Source: Vidua macroura
Lineage: Eukaryota > Chordata > Aves > Passeriformes > Viduidae
Direction of reading: 5' to 3'
DNA length: 64,000 nucleotides
Assembly (NCBI RefSeq): GCF_024509145.1
Contig: NC_071594.1
Location: 6,034,411-6,098,410, forward strand
Shown here piece by piece: positions 23,954 to 36,143 of this stretch. Position numbers and translations under genes: made by a program. Below the pieces are notes generated by a model. It saw only the letters and a program-made list of their open reading frames with translations, was not told the origin of the DNA and made no database searches. The first letter of the stretch is position 1; every line of letters begins with the position of its first letter.

Positions 23954-24419
23954 GCAGGCAGCAAATTTCACATCCAGTGCTCAGTGGGGGTGAGCTCCAG
24001 TCACCAGCTCGAGCCCAGGGTGCCTGGCTTTCCTCTTTTAGCTCAAACTCAGCTCAAAGTTCTCCTTTCTTCCCCTGGCACGGAACAATCCATGGAAATG
24101 AGCTCCAAGACGGGCACATTGTTGGAATATGCTTAGAGATGCAGGTTAAGGAAATCAAGGCATCCTGGAGCCCTAGGCAAGCTCCCTGCAGAGAAAACAC
24201 CAACGTGGTGTAAAACAGATTTTTCCTTTTATTTTGGACCCCCTCAGGCTGAGGTGAGGGCAGGTGGGCACCGTGCTGGGGCACTGCCCCACGCTGGCAT
24301 CACCACCACGGCCTCAACCTGCGGGTGAGCCCTCCTGCCTCGTCAGCAGAGCGTGCAGAGGGAGTGTTTCTAATTAAAAAACCCTCAGAATGCTGCTTCA
24401 GAAAGAAATAATTTAAAGA

Positions 24420-24455
24420 AAAAAAAATAATTAGGGAAAAAAAAAAAAAAAAAAA
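24420..24455. repeat. Poly-A tract
   Basis: A8 then ATAATTAGGG then A19. Confidence 0.9.
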
Positions 24456-24617
24456 CAACCATATCTCAATTGCAAAGTTCCTGCCTGAGCCTTTCATTTC
24501 CATTTTGCACCACAATAGGAAGAGAGCAAACAATGGCTGAGGGGAAGCAGCCTGATTGTGAGGAGGCAAAAAGTGCCACCACCACGCTCATTTTTCATCA
24601 AACATGGGTGAAGTCGA

Positions 24618-24702
24618 TTTAAAAAAAAATTAAAATATAAATATATATATTAGAAATTAAATCTAAATAGATATTATAAATTATATCTAAATATATATTA
24701 TA

Positions 24703-24733
<31 letters not shown>

Positions 24734-24775
24734 AATATCTATGTAATATATATAATATTTAAATATTTTCTCACT
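24618..24775. repeat. AT-rich block with (AT)n
   Basis: ATAT dinucleotide run of about 28 bp (24710-24733) inside degenerate TAAATATA-type sequence; no G or C for most of its length. Confidence 0.9.
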
Positions 24776-25154
24776 TCATTATCTCCCCCCTACCAAAAAA
24801 AAACCCCAGACCCTCAGGACAGCTCATTGCAGCTCCTTCCCAGCCCTGCTGCCCTCACCCACAGCCTCAGACCCGCTCAGGCTTCTTCTCTCCCACCTTC
24901 CTCCCCAGACTGGGAGATGTGGGGAGGAAAGGGCCATTCCAGGGCCACCATTCCCGGTGCCACCAAAGGGTCAGGCTGTGAGCCGGGGACACGAGCTCAG
25001 AGAGGAGGAGGAGAAGGAAGAAAATCCCGCCAGCATCACTTCCAGGAGGGCCGGGAGGCAGCAGGGCACCTGTCCGGGGTGACAGCTCCGGGTGACAGCG
25101 GTCCAGGGGTGCCACCACCGCCGCTTCCAGCGTTCCCATGGCGACGGCGCTCGG

Positions 25155-25325
25155 CGCAGCGTGTGAAACACTCCATTCGCTTATTGATTGAGCCGCCGTC
25201 AAATTCAATCACAAGTGAAAATGGATTTTTTAATGCGACTATTAGCTGCTTTTGAAAGGCAAATTGAGTTCAGTTATACCGAGTCAGCCATCAAAAAACA
25301 ATTTGCCGTCAGCCAGACGGGCCGG
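25155..25325. promoter_or_regulatory. Candidate conserved noncoding element with homeodomain-like sites
   Basis: Non-repetitive AT-rich sequence between GC-rich flanks. It contains TTATTGATTGAGC (PBX/HOX-like TGATTGA), CAAATTCAATCACAAG, TTTTTTAATGCGAC and GCAAATTGAGTTCAG. Six-frame reading gives only short anonymous peptides. Such islands near developmental or neural genes are often enhancers, but conservation cannot be tested here. Confidence 0.35.
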
Positions 25326-26214
25326 AGAGGAGCCCGGCCGGGAGCAGCAGTCGGATCGGGAGATCCGACACGGGAGCAGTGGGGAAATCCGGCTTTTCCT
25401 CCTCAAAAATGCACTGGATGAGGAAGGTGAGGCGCAAGGCTGGGCTGTGAGGGGCTGGCACGGACACGGCTGCTTGTGGGATCCACGGCTGGAGAGCAGC
25501 AGGGGGTTCAAGGAGAAATTTTGGTGGGGTTCACCCCAAAAACCCAAGCAGGGCTTATGGGCAAGCACAATGGACGCTGTCCCCAAATTCTGGGGTGCAC
25601 AAGGGGAGCCAAGAGAGAAGGACACACGAGCCACGGTGCTGTGGTGGAGCCCAGGCAGTGTCACCCCCTCCCTGTGCCACCCCACAGCCACCAGAACCCA
25701 ACAAAGCTCATTTCCTTCCAGCCGCTGGAAAATAAGATTTTTCCCTCGCTGATTAGGGACGCAGATTCTCATTACTATGTTAAGTGAGGATCAATATCGC
25801 AGCCAAGTCTGAAATCAGCCCTGTCTGGCAAGGTGCTGAGCGCACCAGTTCCCCCAGTTTGGGGTTGAGCAGCATCTCTGGGGGGCTCTGGGATGGGGAT
25901 GGAGGAAGGAGGTGGGACAGGACAGGGCGGTTTTGAACTGAATTTGAAGTTCAGATAAAACTCTGCCAGATGTAGGAGGACTTGCCTGTACACATATATT
26001 TATAAATAAAACCCTCTGTATGTTAAAAAATCCACATAAGAATAAATACATTTCCCCCCCATAGAGCTCAGGGATTGTAATAGAGCCCGTTAATTAAAAA
26101 CCCATTGGTTTCAGCCCCCCTGAGAACCCTCCAATAAATAATTAAAAATCCAGCTTCACTTTGGGGTGCCACCCTTGCAGATCCTCCTCTCAATCCCACG
26201 AGTGAACTCACAGG

Positions 26215-26480
26215 CCTTATTAAACACTTGCAGGAGCAGTCCAGGAATTTCTATAGCAGCATAATCCAAAGATCTGCTTTCAAAGAGCCTCTGCTTCCCG
26301 CAAAGCTCCAGCCTTGGCTAATGAGAGCTTAACCACATGTTTGTGGTGGATGAAATAGTATCATTTTGCAATTATTATCATTCAAACATTATTTATTTAA
26401 CCCGCAGCCACATTATATTGACTGCAGAATTGCTGTCATTTTTACTTTTGATGGCTCTCTCACTGAGCTGAGTGTGAGGA
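26215..26480. promoter_or_regulatory. Candidate conserved noncoding element
   Basis: AT-rich, low-repeat stretch with TTGGCTAATGAGAGC, CATTTTGCAATTATTATC, ATTATTTATTTAACCC and TTACTTTTGATGG. It is bordered by ordinary GC-rich sequence. Confidence 0.3.
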
Positions 26481-29400
26481 ATTGTGTTCCGTGTTCCCGG
26501 TGTGGGGGAGGCTTTCCCTGCTCCCTCAGCCTCTCCTCAGCCAGGTCCAAGTCTCTGCCCCAGAGCTGGTGGCGTTTGGTACCAGAATCCCCAAAAATGG
26601 GCATTTTCCCATCTTTTCCTCTGCTTCACCTTCCCTCACTGGTCATATTTGGGGAATTAATCCGTTCTGACCATCAACACAAGGCCCTGTGCACCAAAGA
26701 GTTCCAGGTAAGGTCAGAAGTGGATTTGGTGTCACCCTTGTACCCCCCACAGCAGCTCTGAAAGCTCCTTTGTAAGAGCTGGAGGGTAAAGCAGCAGCTG
26801 AGGAGCTCGGTGCATCCCAGAAAGTCCAAATGTGGGGATAACAGAGAGCCTTGGGCTCAAAACCCTTCTCCAAGGAAGCAGCAGGATGAGCCCCAGCCAG
26901 CATCCCTGGGGTTTGCAGCAAAATCAATACCAAGAGATGCACGAAGATCTGAATGTCAGCAGGATAAAAAAAAAAAAAGCCTGGCCTGCCTCTCCCTCCT
27001 GGCCCTGGTTCTTCTCTCACACGTCACTCTCCCGAAGCCTTGCAAGATGTATTCACACAACAGGAAATCCAACATTCCCCTTCGCCTTCTTCTTTCTTCC
27101 TCTCCTTTAATTTTCCCCAAATGTAAATGAGGAAGTCATCTCTCCTCCGGTGATGAAACATCTGCCTGGAGAAGCTTGCAGTGCAATGCAACATATTTTG
27201 ATCACTGCTCCATCTAATTACAGAGAAGAGAAGAGAAAAATCACAAAGCAGGGTTTGGGACTTTTTTTTTTTTTCCCCAAAACACAAGGCATCTGAAAAA
27301 TAATAGAAAAACAGCAGCACTGACAATCAGAGCAGAGGCAGCTTCCCCATCAGCCTTGAAAAACAGCGCTGGAATACAGAACCTGCCTGGGAGGAGAGGG
27401 ATCTCAGGGTGAGATAGGGAAAGATTAATTGCTGGCGCCAAGGACACGTGGGAATGCAATTGGAATCTCGGGATCCTCAAAGCCAGAGGCTGCTCCAGCC
27501 GGGCCACAGCGATCTGGCTGCACATCCATCCCCTGGGGCTCAGCAGCTCCCTCGCACCTACTGCAGAGCACAAGGGAAGGAGGGACTCGGGGGAAGAGCC
27601 TCAAAGAGCAGCTGACCGTCATCAAGACCCACCAAACCCTTGATGTTCAGGAGCCAAGATGCAGAGGGAGAAAGGCTGAAGCTCAAAACTGGGATGCAGT
27701 GGCTCACCCAAGACAGGAACAACAATTCTTCTCCAGGAGCAAGGCCAGGTTCTTCCAGGGAAGCTCGGCAGACACTCAGACACAGCTTCAACCTGGCACC
27801 AGCAGGGGCAGAGCCCTCGCGTTGGCCTCGGCTCCTGAAGTGACAACGGGAGAGGTCTCAAAGGCCCAGCAGGCAGCACCACCCACACCCTCGGCATTCC
27901 AGAGGGGCTGATTGCTTCCCTTGTTTATCTCAGAAAAAAATTCACCGTGAAGCACCGGTGGGGCCCAGCCTCCAGCCGCTCGAGGATGTTGTTCACCGCG
28001 GGGAAACGGAGCGTTCAGGAGTTCCAAATAAAACCCTAATCATAATCGTTGCTGTTTCCCTGTCTTGCTCTTCAAGCTCAAAGGGAGTCCATGGCTAAGC
28101 AGCAGCAAACAGCACCTCTAACGAGACCTTGCATGGCAAGGAACCAAGCCCAGCACCAGGGGAGCCTGTTCAGCAGCCTCACTGGAGGAACGCTGACAGG
28201 TTGTTTATAGCAGCTTACAGAAAAGCAGTGCAAAATAAACAGGAGGCTACCTGCCTTCCACCCCTCTCCCACCTGCATTTCCAAGGGAAAACTTGATTTC
28301 CTTTCTAAGTGTTTCAAATTTTCAGAAGGGGAAAACAAAACGCTGCCTGTGATGAATGGGGGTTGGCAGCTGGTGGGGACAGGTACGGCACTTCAAGCCG
28401 CGGGAAGCCAGCCCAAAACGTTCAGGCACCACAAGGAAACAAAAAAGCTGATGGGAAGGATGCCCACAGACAGGCAGGGGGGTCCCAAGCCCCCGTTTTT
28501 CTTCACAGAGGTTTGTCAGCAGCGTTCTGTTGGCAAACAGGCCCCCGTCCATCCTGCCTGCCAGCTCTGTTCCAAAACAAGGATTGTCCTCACCGTTTGT
28601 TATCCTGCCTGAGCAGGAAGACACACAAGTGAGCAGCAGGTGCCTGTCTGGAGCCAACGGAGCACAATGGTTTAATCCAAGTCCATCTGCACGTGGAGAA
28701 CAGGGGGGAAGAGCTGGAGCTTACAGAGCTCGTCACTACCACGGGGAAAACAAATGGATCCACTTCAAAATCATGCCTGCCGCAGACACCCCGAGCTAGC
28801 TGCTCCTGAAAGGTCACATCTCTCCTCAGTGTGGGTTTAATCCAAGTCTTGGCTGTCAGGGAGAGAGAAAAACACAGGCCTGGGGCTCTCCAAGATGGAA
28901 TTAGTCCTCAGAATTCTCCCCTGTGGGCACAAGCACGTGTGTGTGTGGAGGAAGTGCGTTGTCACCTTGGCGGAGCGCCGTGTGCTCCCTCCGCGGGTAC
29001 AGCTGGTGCTGACAAGGTCAGCAGCAAGAAGAAAACTCACCCTGGGCTAACGGGAGGCAGAGAGTTGGAAGATTAGTCACCATCCAGAGATCCACGTTTC
29101 CTGGGAAATAAACCAGCTGACAAGGGGTGGAGGACAGGAGAGACGCAGGACGGTGTGGGATTCCACGCTGGAATTCAGCCCCTGGCTCTGCCCCAAATCC
29201 ACACAGCCTCTGCTTCCCTCTCTGCATGTCCTGATTCACCTCCCGCTCCCCGGCTGCTCTCGGGGCACCCGAAGCTCTCTGGGCTTTGCCAAGGGCAAGT
29301 TCTTGCGAGCACAACCAAAATCCCCGAGTCCCCTCGGGGTCAAAGGCAGAAGTGGCCCTAACCCCAGCCAGGACAGACAGAGAGGGGCTCCTGCCCAGCT

Positions 29401-29679
29401 ATTTCTGCTGTCTCGCAGGACACAGGAGTGTTCCCAAGCGGATCTGTCGGTCTATTTGGAGCACCAATGTTTGCCTAAGCAAATAGCTCGGAAAGCTCCA
29501 CAAATAGCAGGAGGGCTGCTTAACTGGGGAGAAGGCAGAGAACCACAGAGCAAAACACATGCAGGCAGCACCAAAGGCAGGGAAGAGCACGGCTGAGGGG
29601 ATCTGCCCACCCCAAGGGCACGTTTGCCCTCGATCCATTGTTTTCTCGGTCCCAGCACCACTGTCAACAACACTTTCTG

Positions 29680-29830
29680 CATATGCAAATAGGACCATAC
29701 TCCCGCAATTACACGGCAATCAGAGGCAAATTACATTCTTGCTGTTTACTTTCAGTGTCCTTAATTAATCCGGTTATTAGACGATTAATGAAGCTTGTTT
29801 GGTGAAAAACTCATAGCATTTACAGCGTGA
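29680..29830. promoter_or_regulatory. Candidate element with POU octamer ATGCAAAT
   Basis: ATGCAAAT at 29683-29690 is followed by TCCTTAATTAATCCGG, TTAGACGATTAATGAAGC and TTGTTTGG (forkhead-like). Non-repetitive. Confidence 0.35.
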
Positions 29831-30239
29831 GCTCACGCGTGCAGCCGGCTGGCATCTCCAGCACGTGGGGCTGGGGGCAGCGCGTCCTGCGCCTGTCCCC
29901 AAGGCCAGCAGAGCAGGGTGACACTGACACCGGCCCCGCAGGGCTCGGGCTGGGGTGGGGGGCTCAGGGCTTGGCTTTTCCAGCTGTGCCTCCTCTCCAG
30001 GAGCTCAGTCCTGCAGCTCGAGCCAAGCTGCACTTTCCCAGCTCCCTGTCTGGAGACTCAGCCCCCGCCTGCCTGCTCCTCTCCAAAGGCAGCAGGACCC
30101 ACACCGGCGGCTCCCACCGGTCTGGAAGCTGCTGGAGAAGGTTCCCAGGCCCGTGCAGCCGCCGGGCCCCGTCATCCCTCTCCTCAGCCGGCTCCCGAGG
30201 CACCCTGCCCTCCCCAAAGGTCACCCCAGCTCGTGTTTG

Positions 30240-30345
30240 GTTAAGCTGCCGATAATGAAGTGGCATGTTCATCTAATGATCAAATTGCTGCACCACGAGC
30301 ATGAAAGGCTGAGGAGAACTAATTAAGAAGCTCATTTGCATACTC
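30240..30345. promoter_or_regulatory. Candidate element with POU octamer ATTTGCAT
   Basis: GCCGATAATGAAGTGG, ATCTAATGATCAAATTGC and GAACTAATTAAGAAGC precede ATTTGCAT at 30334-30341. It lies about 650 bp from the previous octamer, in the opposite orientation. Confidence 0.35.
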
Positions 30346-31690
30346 CAGCGTTTCCGGTGCACGTATGGGGTTCCCATAGCAACCGGTACAAAAGCTGGCG
30401 ATGGTGTGTGGATTTTAGGGGGGTTTAAGCGCTGTTCCATCCCTTTGTCATCCCCTGCAGATCACAAAGCCTCTGCGAGGAAGGTGCGGTGACAGCGAGC
30501 TGGGGAGGGACATTTCTGCACAGCAAGGGTGGGGGACAAACGAGCTGCGAGCGTGGCAGGGGGCTGAGCCTGCTCCCAATGCCACCAACTCAGGTGTCCG
30601 AGAGGGGATCAGGGATTTGGGGGCTGAGGACGCACTTGAACAGAAATCCCTGGCCTGGTACTGCTCTATCCAAAACTTTCCTGGGTGACTTTGGCCTCAG
30701 CTCCGTGAGGAGGCGGCAGCTCCCGAGGGAAGTTTTGCAGGGGACTGCAGCAAATCCCGCAGCACCCCAGAGCCCTGAGCGGGACTGGCTGCAGGGAGCT
30801 CGGGGTGACACCGGCAGCACCCGGGACGTGGGGACACTGGAGGATGGGACCCTAAACGCCGCACCCCAGTGTGGGAAGGAGGAATCCAGGACTGGCCAGG
30901 GGAGGGTGTCAGCTCAAGTCCCAGCAGGTTCCCGCAGTGCGGCGCAGTCCAGCCCCGGCTCCTTCCATCATGTCACTTTTCCTAAGCACCAAGATTTCTT
31001 TTCTGCTTTGTATTTCTGGCAAGAAACCTTTGCATTTAGATAAGGAATAAAGCCTGGAATCAGATCTGAACTCTGCAGCAGAGATCAACATTTTAATGAA
31101 TTAAATATATTCCAAACTAAATGTAACCTCTTAGCGCTCACATTTTTGAGTGAGTCTAACTTAAAGAAAAAGCCAACAATCCAACTCATTTCAGCTCTCC
31201 CCGGCTGTGAACTGGCCACAGGCCAATCAATTATCTCGAATTTATTCGCTATTCAACTTCCTTCCAACAGCCAGTTTCCAGGCTGTGAATTGCAGGTGAG
31301 CGGCTCCTGCGGCCGCGGCTGCGCTCTCTTTCCAGACCAGTTCGAGGCACTGGTTTCACTGGGCTGCCCAGGAGCAGCGCCTGGCCCGGGGCCACCAGCG
31401 AGGCGGGACACTCGGGCTGGCACGTTCGGCGTCACACAGCCCCGGGGGGACTGGAGGGACAGCGGCTGTTTGACATCCACAGCAGCGTTTAGAGATTCAA
31501 ATGGAGCCCGAGCATCCCCCGAGGGCTGCGCAGCGCTGTCAGGCCTGGGAAGAGACTTTTAATTCCTCGCTGTTCATTCGTGGCTGCGCAGGGAGGGCAG
31601 TGCTGCTCCAGCATCGCGCGTTCGGTCGCTGCGGGAAGATGCTGCAGCTGCAGAAAGCCCTGCAGGTGTTTGCTGGGCTGGGAAAAGCAA

Positions 31691-31880
31691 TTTTGGGACT
31701 GGGGAGGGCAGGGATGAGACCTCGGGCAGTTTTGGGACTGGGGAGGGCAGGGATGAGACCTCGGGCAGTTTTGGGACTGGGGAGGGCAGGGATGAGACCT
31801 CGGGCAGTTTTGGGACTGGGGAGGGCAGGGATGAGACCTCGGGCAGGTTTGGGACTGGGGAGGGCAGGGATGAGACCTCG
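31691..31880. repeat. 39-bp tandem repeat, five copies
   Basis: Unit begins TTTTGGGACTGGGGAGGGCA and ends CCTCGGGCAG. Copies start at 31691, 31730, 31769, 31808 and 31847. Copies 1-4 are identical; copy 5 differs at its first base and loses its end. The unit is a multiple of three, so it puts a 13-residue repeat (LGLGRAGMRPRAV) into a plus-strand open frame. Confidence 0.95.
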
Positions 31881-34800
31881 TCTGTGCTGCCCCAGGCTCA
31901 GCCAACCCCAGTTGCAGAGCCTGGCGTTTGGGGGGCAGGTGAGGAAGCCCAGCTGGCCCTTCCTGCAGCCCCCACCACACTCAGGGCTTGGGGAGCCCCA
32001 GAGCTCTCAGCCCTCCACTTCAAACACCTCATCTCACTGTTTCCCACTCCAGCCAGGGGCTTCTCCTCTGTCCCCAGCCTACCCATCCTGGAACGAGCTC
32101 CAAACCCGTCAGGCTGGAAGAAGTCCCCTTGCCCATCCAAAGCTTTCTCCTCCCCTAACATTGTTTTCGTTTCCCCCTCCCCCCCCCTCTCGTTTTTTAT
32201 TCTCAATAAAAACATAATTACAGGCTTTTAAAAAAAGCAAATTATAGTGACATACTTTAATTATCTCCAAGCAATGGAGGACTAAATTACACAGTCAGGG
32301 AATCGGAGGTTACCTAAAAATAAAAGCAAGAAGCTTCATTAAATGCTAATTGCAGCTTTCACCACCGAAGTGAGATTTCAACACAGACCACCATTGACTC
32401 ACTGGGCCCTACAAGAGAACACTGGGGCAGGGGAGAAGCCCTCGGATCCACAGCTCATGCCTCCATCCGTGGCTCCAGCCACAGGGATTGCTCCAAAGGG
32501 AGCTCCAAGGGCTCCGCTGCTGCTGGGCCTTCCCCAGCCACAGGGCTGGGTGCTGCCACCTCCCTCCAGGGCACCCACTGTCCCCTCGACCCATCTCAGA
32601 GGCACTGCCCACCTTCCCAGCAGCACTGAGGGGCTCATCGCAGCTCCTCCAATGCTTTTCTCAGAGCTCCAGTTTTTCCCAGAGCTGCTCCTGCACCATG
32701 GATGGAAGCACAGCAGCCACCTCAGCTTTGCTGCCCCCTGCTCTGACCTTGAGTCCCACCTTGCTCTGAGCACCCCTCGGCTCTCCTGGGCTGAAAATGG
32801 GGGCTCTCCTCGTGGGAGAGGAGCTGCACGGAGCCCTGCCCTCCTGTCCTGCCCAAACTAAGCTCTGCTCCAGCCCTGTTCTTCCCATTCCCTTCCTCCA
32901 GATTTCCTCCCCAAGGAGGAACCAGAGATCTCCAACCCCACAGGGGCTGATTTCCCCCAAGACACGGGAAGGGAGGCACGAGGTGGCAGGCAGGCTGGAA
33001 AATTCGCAGGGAAATTATCTTGTTTTTCCATTTCCCATCGAGTTGGCCTAATTATGCCACCGAAGTCTGTAATTTGCCTCTCACAGAAGAGAGTTAATGA
33101 CTGGTTCCAGGCTGCTGCTGCTCCAGGCGGGGGCACAGCTCCCACTCCAGCCCCCAGCTGTGCCCTGGGACCCCGAAAGTCCTGCTTGTCCCCGGAGAAG
33201 GGAGCTCAGGAGAGGAGCTGGCGATGGGCAACAGCAGCCAAGGACAACAGAAAGTTCCAGGAGGCAGGAAGATACGAGCAGGGCATGGAGGGAGCTGGCA
33301 CCAGCCCAGGATTTTTCCTCATCACTTCTCAAAGTCCCAGAAAAAGTGAAAAATCTGCAGGTCAAGCACTCGGGGAACTCAGGCAATTATCATTGTTTAA
33401 ATTCAACAGCCCTTCACAGAAATAAGAGGAAAATCAGACAAGTGCTTTCAAAGCTCTAAGGGAGGCGAGGAGGAGAAACAATGGCAACGATTCCCAGCTA
33501 CCTCATTAAAAGAAAAAAAATACCCAAAATACCCAAAACTAGGAGTCTGATATCCAGGAATCGGTATCCACTCTGCTCTTCTCCCCAGCCACAGGCAGAG
33601 CTACCCTCAAAAACACTAAGCAAAGCAGAAAAGCAGAATCTGGATGCTCATAAGGTCCCTGCTGCAACATCCAGAGCAGAGCCTGGCTGGATCCCCGTCC
33701 ACCTCAGAGGCTCACAGGCTGCTCCCTTTTAATCATCAAAGAGGTGGTTAGAATTAAACAGCACTGTAGCATGAGGTGCTGGATAAAACCCACCAGCTGT
33801 GCTCGGAGGTCACTGCATCCACCACTGGAATGGGTGGGGAGGGACAGGGCTCCTCCAGCAGCTCAGGTTTGGGGGTGACAAAAATGGGGCATTTCTGCAG
33901 GGCTTGGAACACCCCCTCACAGGCACGGCGAGGGGAGGCAGGCGGAGGCTGTAATTAAGTCAGAGTCAGCCTTTCCAGTCGTTATCGGGCAGAATTCAGG
34001 GTGAAAGCTGCTCGTGACACCATGAGAGCAGAATCCCCGAGCCAGAAGCTGCACCAGAGACATCGACTCGGGTTTTCTCGGGGCCCTCTGAACCAGGCAG
34101 GGCCTCACTGAACCGACAGTGATGGATGCGCTGGGAACGGAGCAGTTTCTTCTCCTGAGAAGCTCTTTTGACAAGTATGATCTTATCAAAGTTTCCAGCT
34201 TTTCATTACGCTGCTTTTTTCCCCCTTTTTTAACTCCTGCCTTCAAGGCAGGCTCTGTCCTCTGTGCACAGGCAGCGAGCAGCTGCATTTCCCTCTGGCA
34301 CCAATTCCTGGCTGAGGCTGCCGTGGGGCTCAGGGCATCCAGGTGCCCCCCACACACCCCAGGGGGAGAGCAGAGCTGTGATTAACACACAAACAGCTCT
34401 AGAAATGTGCAAAATACAGGGGTGACACCACACAGGCTCAGAGAGAGGGAAATAGCAGCATTTTGGGGTTGGGGGAACAGGCACAAAGGGACAGGGAGCC
34501 ATCCCAGCACCCCCTCCCAGGCCAGGTCACCACCAGCTCCAGCATTTTATTGGGCTTTTGATTGAAACAAAGCTTGTCCAGAAGCTGGAGGTGCCCAGCA
34601 CCTCTCTGCCCCATTTCCCAAAAAAGAGCCAGGTTTGGACCCTCCTCTCCTGATCCAGCAGCCAACAAGCACAGCCAGCCCCAATCCAAGAGGGAAACAC
34701 TTGGAATGCCCGGGCCAGAGACAGAAACAGCAGCAGCCAATGCACCAAAGTGCCCCAAAAAGGCACAGCCCAGGCTCTGGGCACAGCCACGTCCCTCACC

Positions 34801-35339
34801 CACGGCTGTGCCATCCCAAGGACAGGCTGGAGCCTGAGGAGGAGCCCTCCCCACGAGGCAGAGCTGCTTTTGTTGCTCTCTGTTAACCCAGGATCTTTTA
34901 GGTTGGAAAAGCCCTCTGAGGTCCTCCAGTCCACCCCTTTACCCAGCAATGCCACCATGTCCCCAAGGGCCACAGCTGCACACTTTTTAAACAGATCCCT
35001 CCAGGCATGGGGACTCCAGCGCTTCCCTGGCAGCCTGAAGGTGTGGGAAGCCCTGGGAAATCTCCTCCCCTCTGCTCCATCCTCTCACAGCTCAGGGAAG
35101 AGAAAACAAGGAGGAATCAGCCCTTTCCACCCCAAAGCTGCCCCAGTGCCCCGTGCCAGGGACGTGCCAAGCTCCCCTCTCCCTGTGTCATCCTCTCTCG
35201 CATGGTTTGCAGCTGCCTGGAATCTCCAGGAATGCCTGCAGAGGAAGGACAGCAAGCTGAGCTCTCCCAGAGGGTTTGCCCACCCAAAACCTTCCCCGGC
35301 ACCTCCTGAAACCAAGTCACCAAGAGACAGCAAACGCCG
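31881..35339. other. Intergenic DNA next to the GRM4 3' end, no gene recognised
   Basis: Unique sequence with an AT-rich stretch at 32190-32400 and a purine-rich stretch at 33400-33560. A CR1 fragment lies at 34888-35040. No exon on either strand is recognised. Confidence 0.5.
34888..35040 (-). mobile_element. CR1 LINE 3' end fragment, antisense to plus strand
   Basis: TTTAGGTTGGAAAAGCCCTC, GAGGTCCTCCAGTCCACCCC, then CAATGCCACCATGTCCCCAA and GCATGGGGACTCCAGCGC, follow the order of the avian CR1 3' UTR read on its complementary strand (GGTTGGAAAAGxCCTCxGAGATCATCCAGTCCAACCC). Only about 150 bp remain. It lies 300 bp past the GRM4 polyadenylation signal. Confidence 0.75.
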
Positions 35340-35357
35340 AGTGCAAAACCAGGGTCT

Positions 35358-35363
35358 TTTATT
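35358..35363 (-). terminator. GRM4: Candidate GRM4 polyadenylation signal
   Basis: Plus TTTATT, i.e. AATAAA on the minus strand, at the last AT-rich point before the composition changes. Cleavage would be expected some 10-30 nt lower, near 35335-35348. Confidence 0.5.
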
Positions 35364-35564
35364 AGAAATCGCCTCGTATAAAAATGATCATGCTCTACAC
35401 AGTCATCGAATAATTCATAAACATCCAGGCACTGAACTTTGTTTTTTTGTGTGTTTTTGTTTTTTGACTGGTCAGTACATAAAGCAGACATATTTCAATC
35501 CATATGGTCATCACATACATTAAGGAACCACCTATAGAAATCAGCACTTTGAACACAGTCTAGG

Positions 35565-35598
35565 TTTTATTTTATTTTATTTTATTTTATTTTATTTT
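35565..35598. repeat. TTTTA pentanucleotide array in the GRM4 3' UTR
   Basis: About seven perfect TTTTA units. On the GRM4 mRNA strand this reads TAAAA repeats and creates several overlapping AATAAA hexamers about 550-580 nt after the stop codon. Confidence 0.9.
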
Positions 35599-36143
35599 GC
35601 TGTCTGTTTTTTTTTTTAATGTAAATTTTAAGTATTTTTATTTATTATTCCTTTTTGCAACATATAGAATTTGGTAGGATATGGGGTAGAGAGTGAAGAG
35701 GGACGGAGGAAGACAGGAACAAAAGAAAACGGAGGATTAAAAAAAATAAAAAGAGAAAACAGAAGGTTCTGCACAACCACAAACAATCTCACAAATTCCA
35801 GAAAAGGGAAAATGTTTGGGCTCCTATTTTTTTTTTTTTTACTCTTTTTTTTTTTATTTTTTGCCAAAATACAGGAAAAAAAAAAAACCCAAAGACTTGC
35901 TGAAGTCCGTGCCCTCTTGCCCGTGCTCCGTCCCCGCGCTCCGGCGTCCCTCCGTGGGAGCCATGCATCGCCGCCGTGGGCGCTGGAAGAGTTTTAGTGT
36001 TTCTTTATGGATTTTTTTGCTGCTGTTGATGGCATTTTCCCCCAGGATTCTGCCCTGGGGCGTGTCCCCCAGCTGCCACCTGCCTGTCCTGTGCCGCTGT
36101 CCCTGCGAGGAGTTCGGCTCCCTCCCGGTCCCCGCTCCTGGAG

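Larger units (their letters stand above)
23011..31690. other. Intergenic DNA, no gene recognised
   Basis: Contains a 29-bp repeat (23884-23953), poly-A (24420-24455), a second AT block (24618-24775), a poly-T (27263-27276) and four candidate noncoding elements (25155-25325, 26215-26480, 29680-29830, 30240-30345), each listed separately. The rest is unique GC-rich sequence without recognisable exons. Confidence 0.5.
35340..36143 (-). other. GRM4: GRM4 3' untranslated region (probable extent)
   Basis: Downstream of the TAG the minus strand becomes A-rich with mono- and pentanucleotide tracts, then ends in unique AT-rich sequence containing AATAAA at 35358-35363. That hexamer is followed by GC-rich intergenic DNA and a CR1 tail. 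This gives about 800 nt of 3' UTR. The exact cleavage site is inferred, and an earlier site within the TAAAA array is possible. Confidence 0.6.

Noticed and set aside
31501..32217. 238-codon plus frame with 13-residue repeats
   Set aside because: Generated by the 39-bp tandem repeat; flanking residues have no similarity and no splice context. Kept only as a finding.
1..35339. Motilin or another neighbour gene known to lie near GRM4 in other vertebrates
   Set aside because: I looked for motilin-like (FVPFF...) and other exons. The only similar string (TTTGTGCCCTTCCTCC near 12161) does not continue as motilin, and no exon set could be built.
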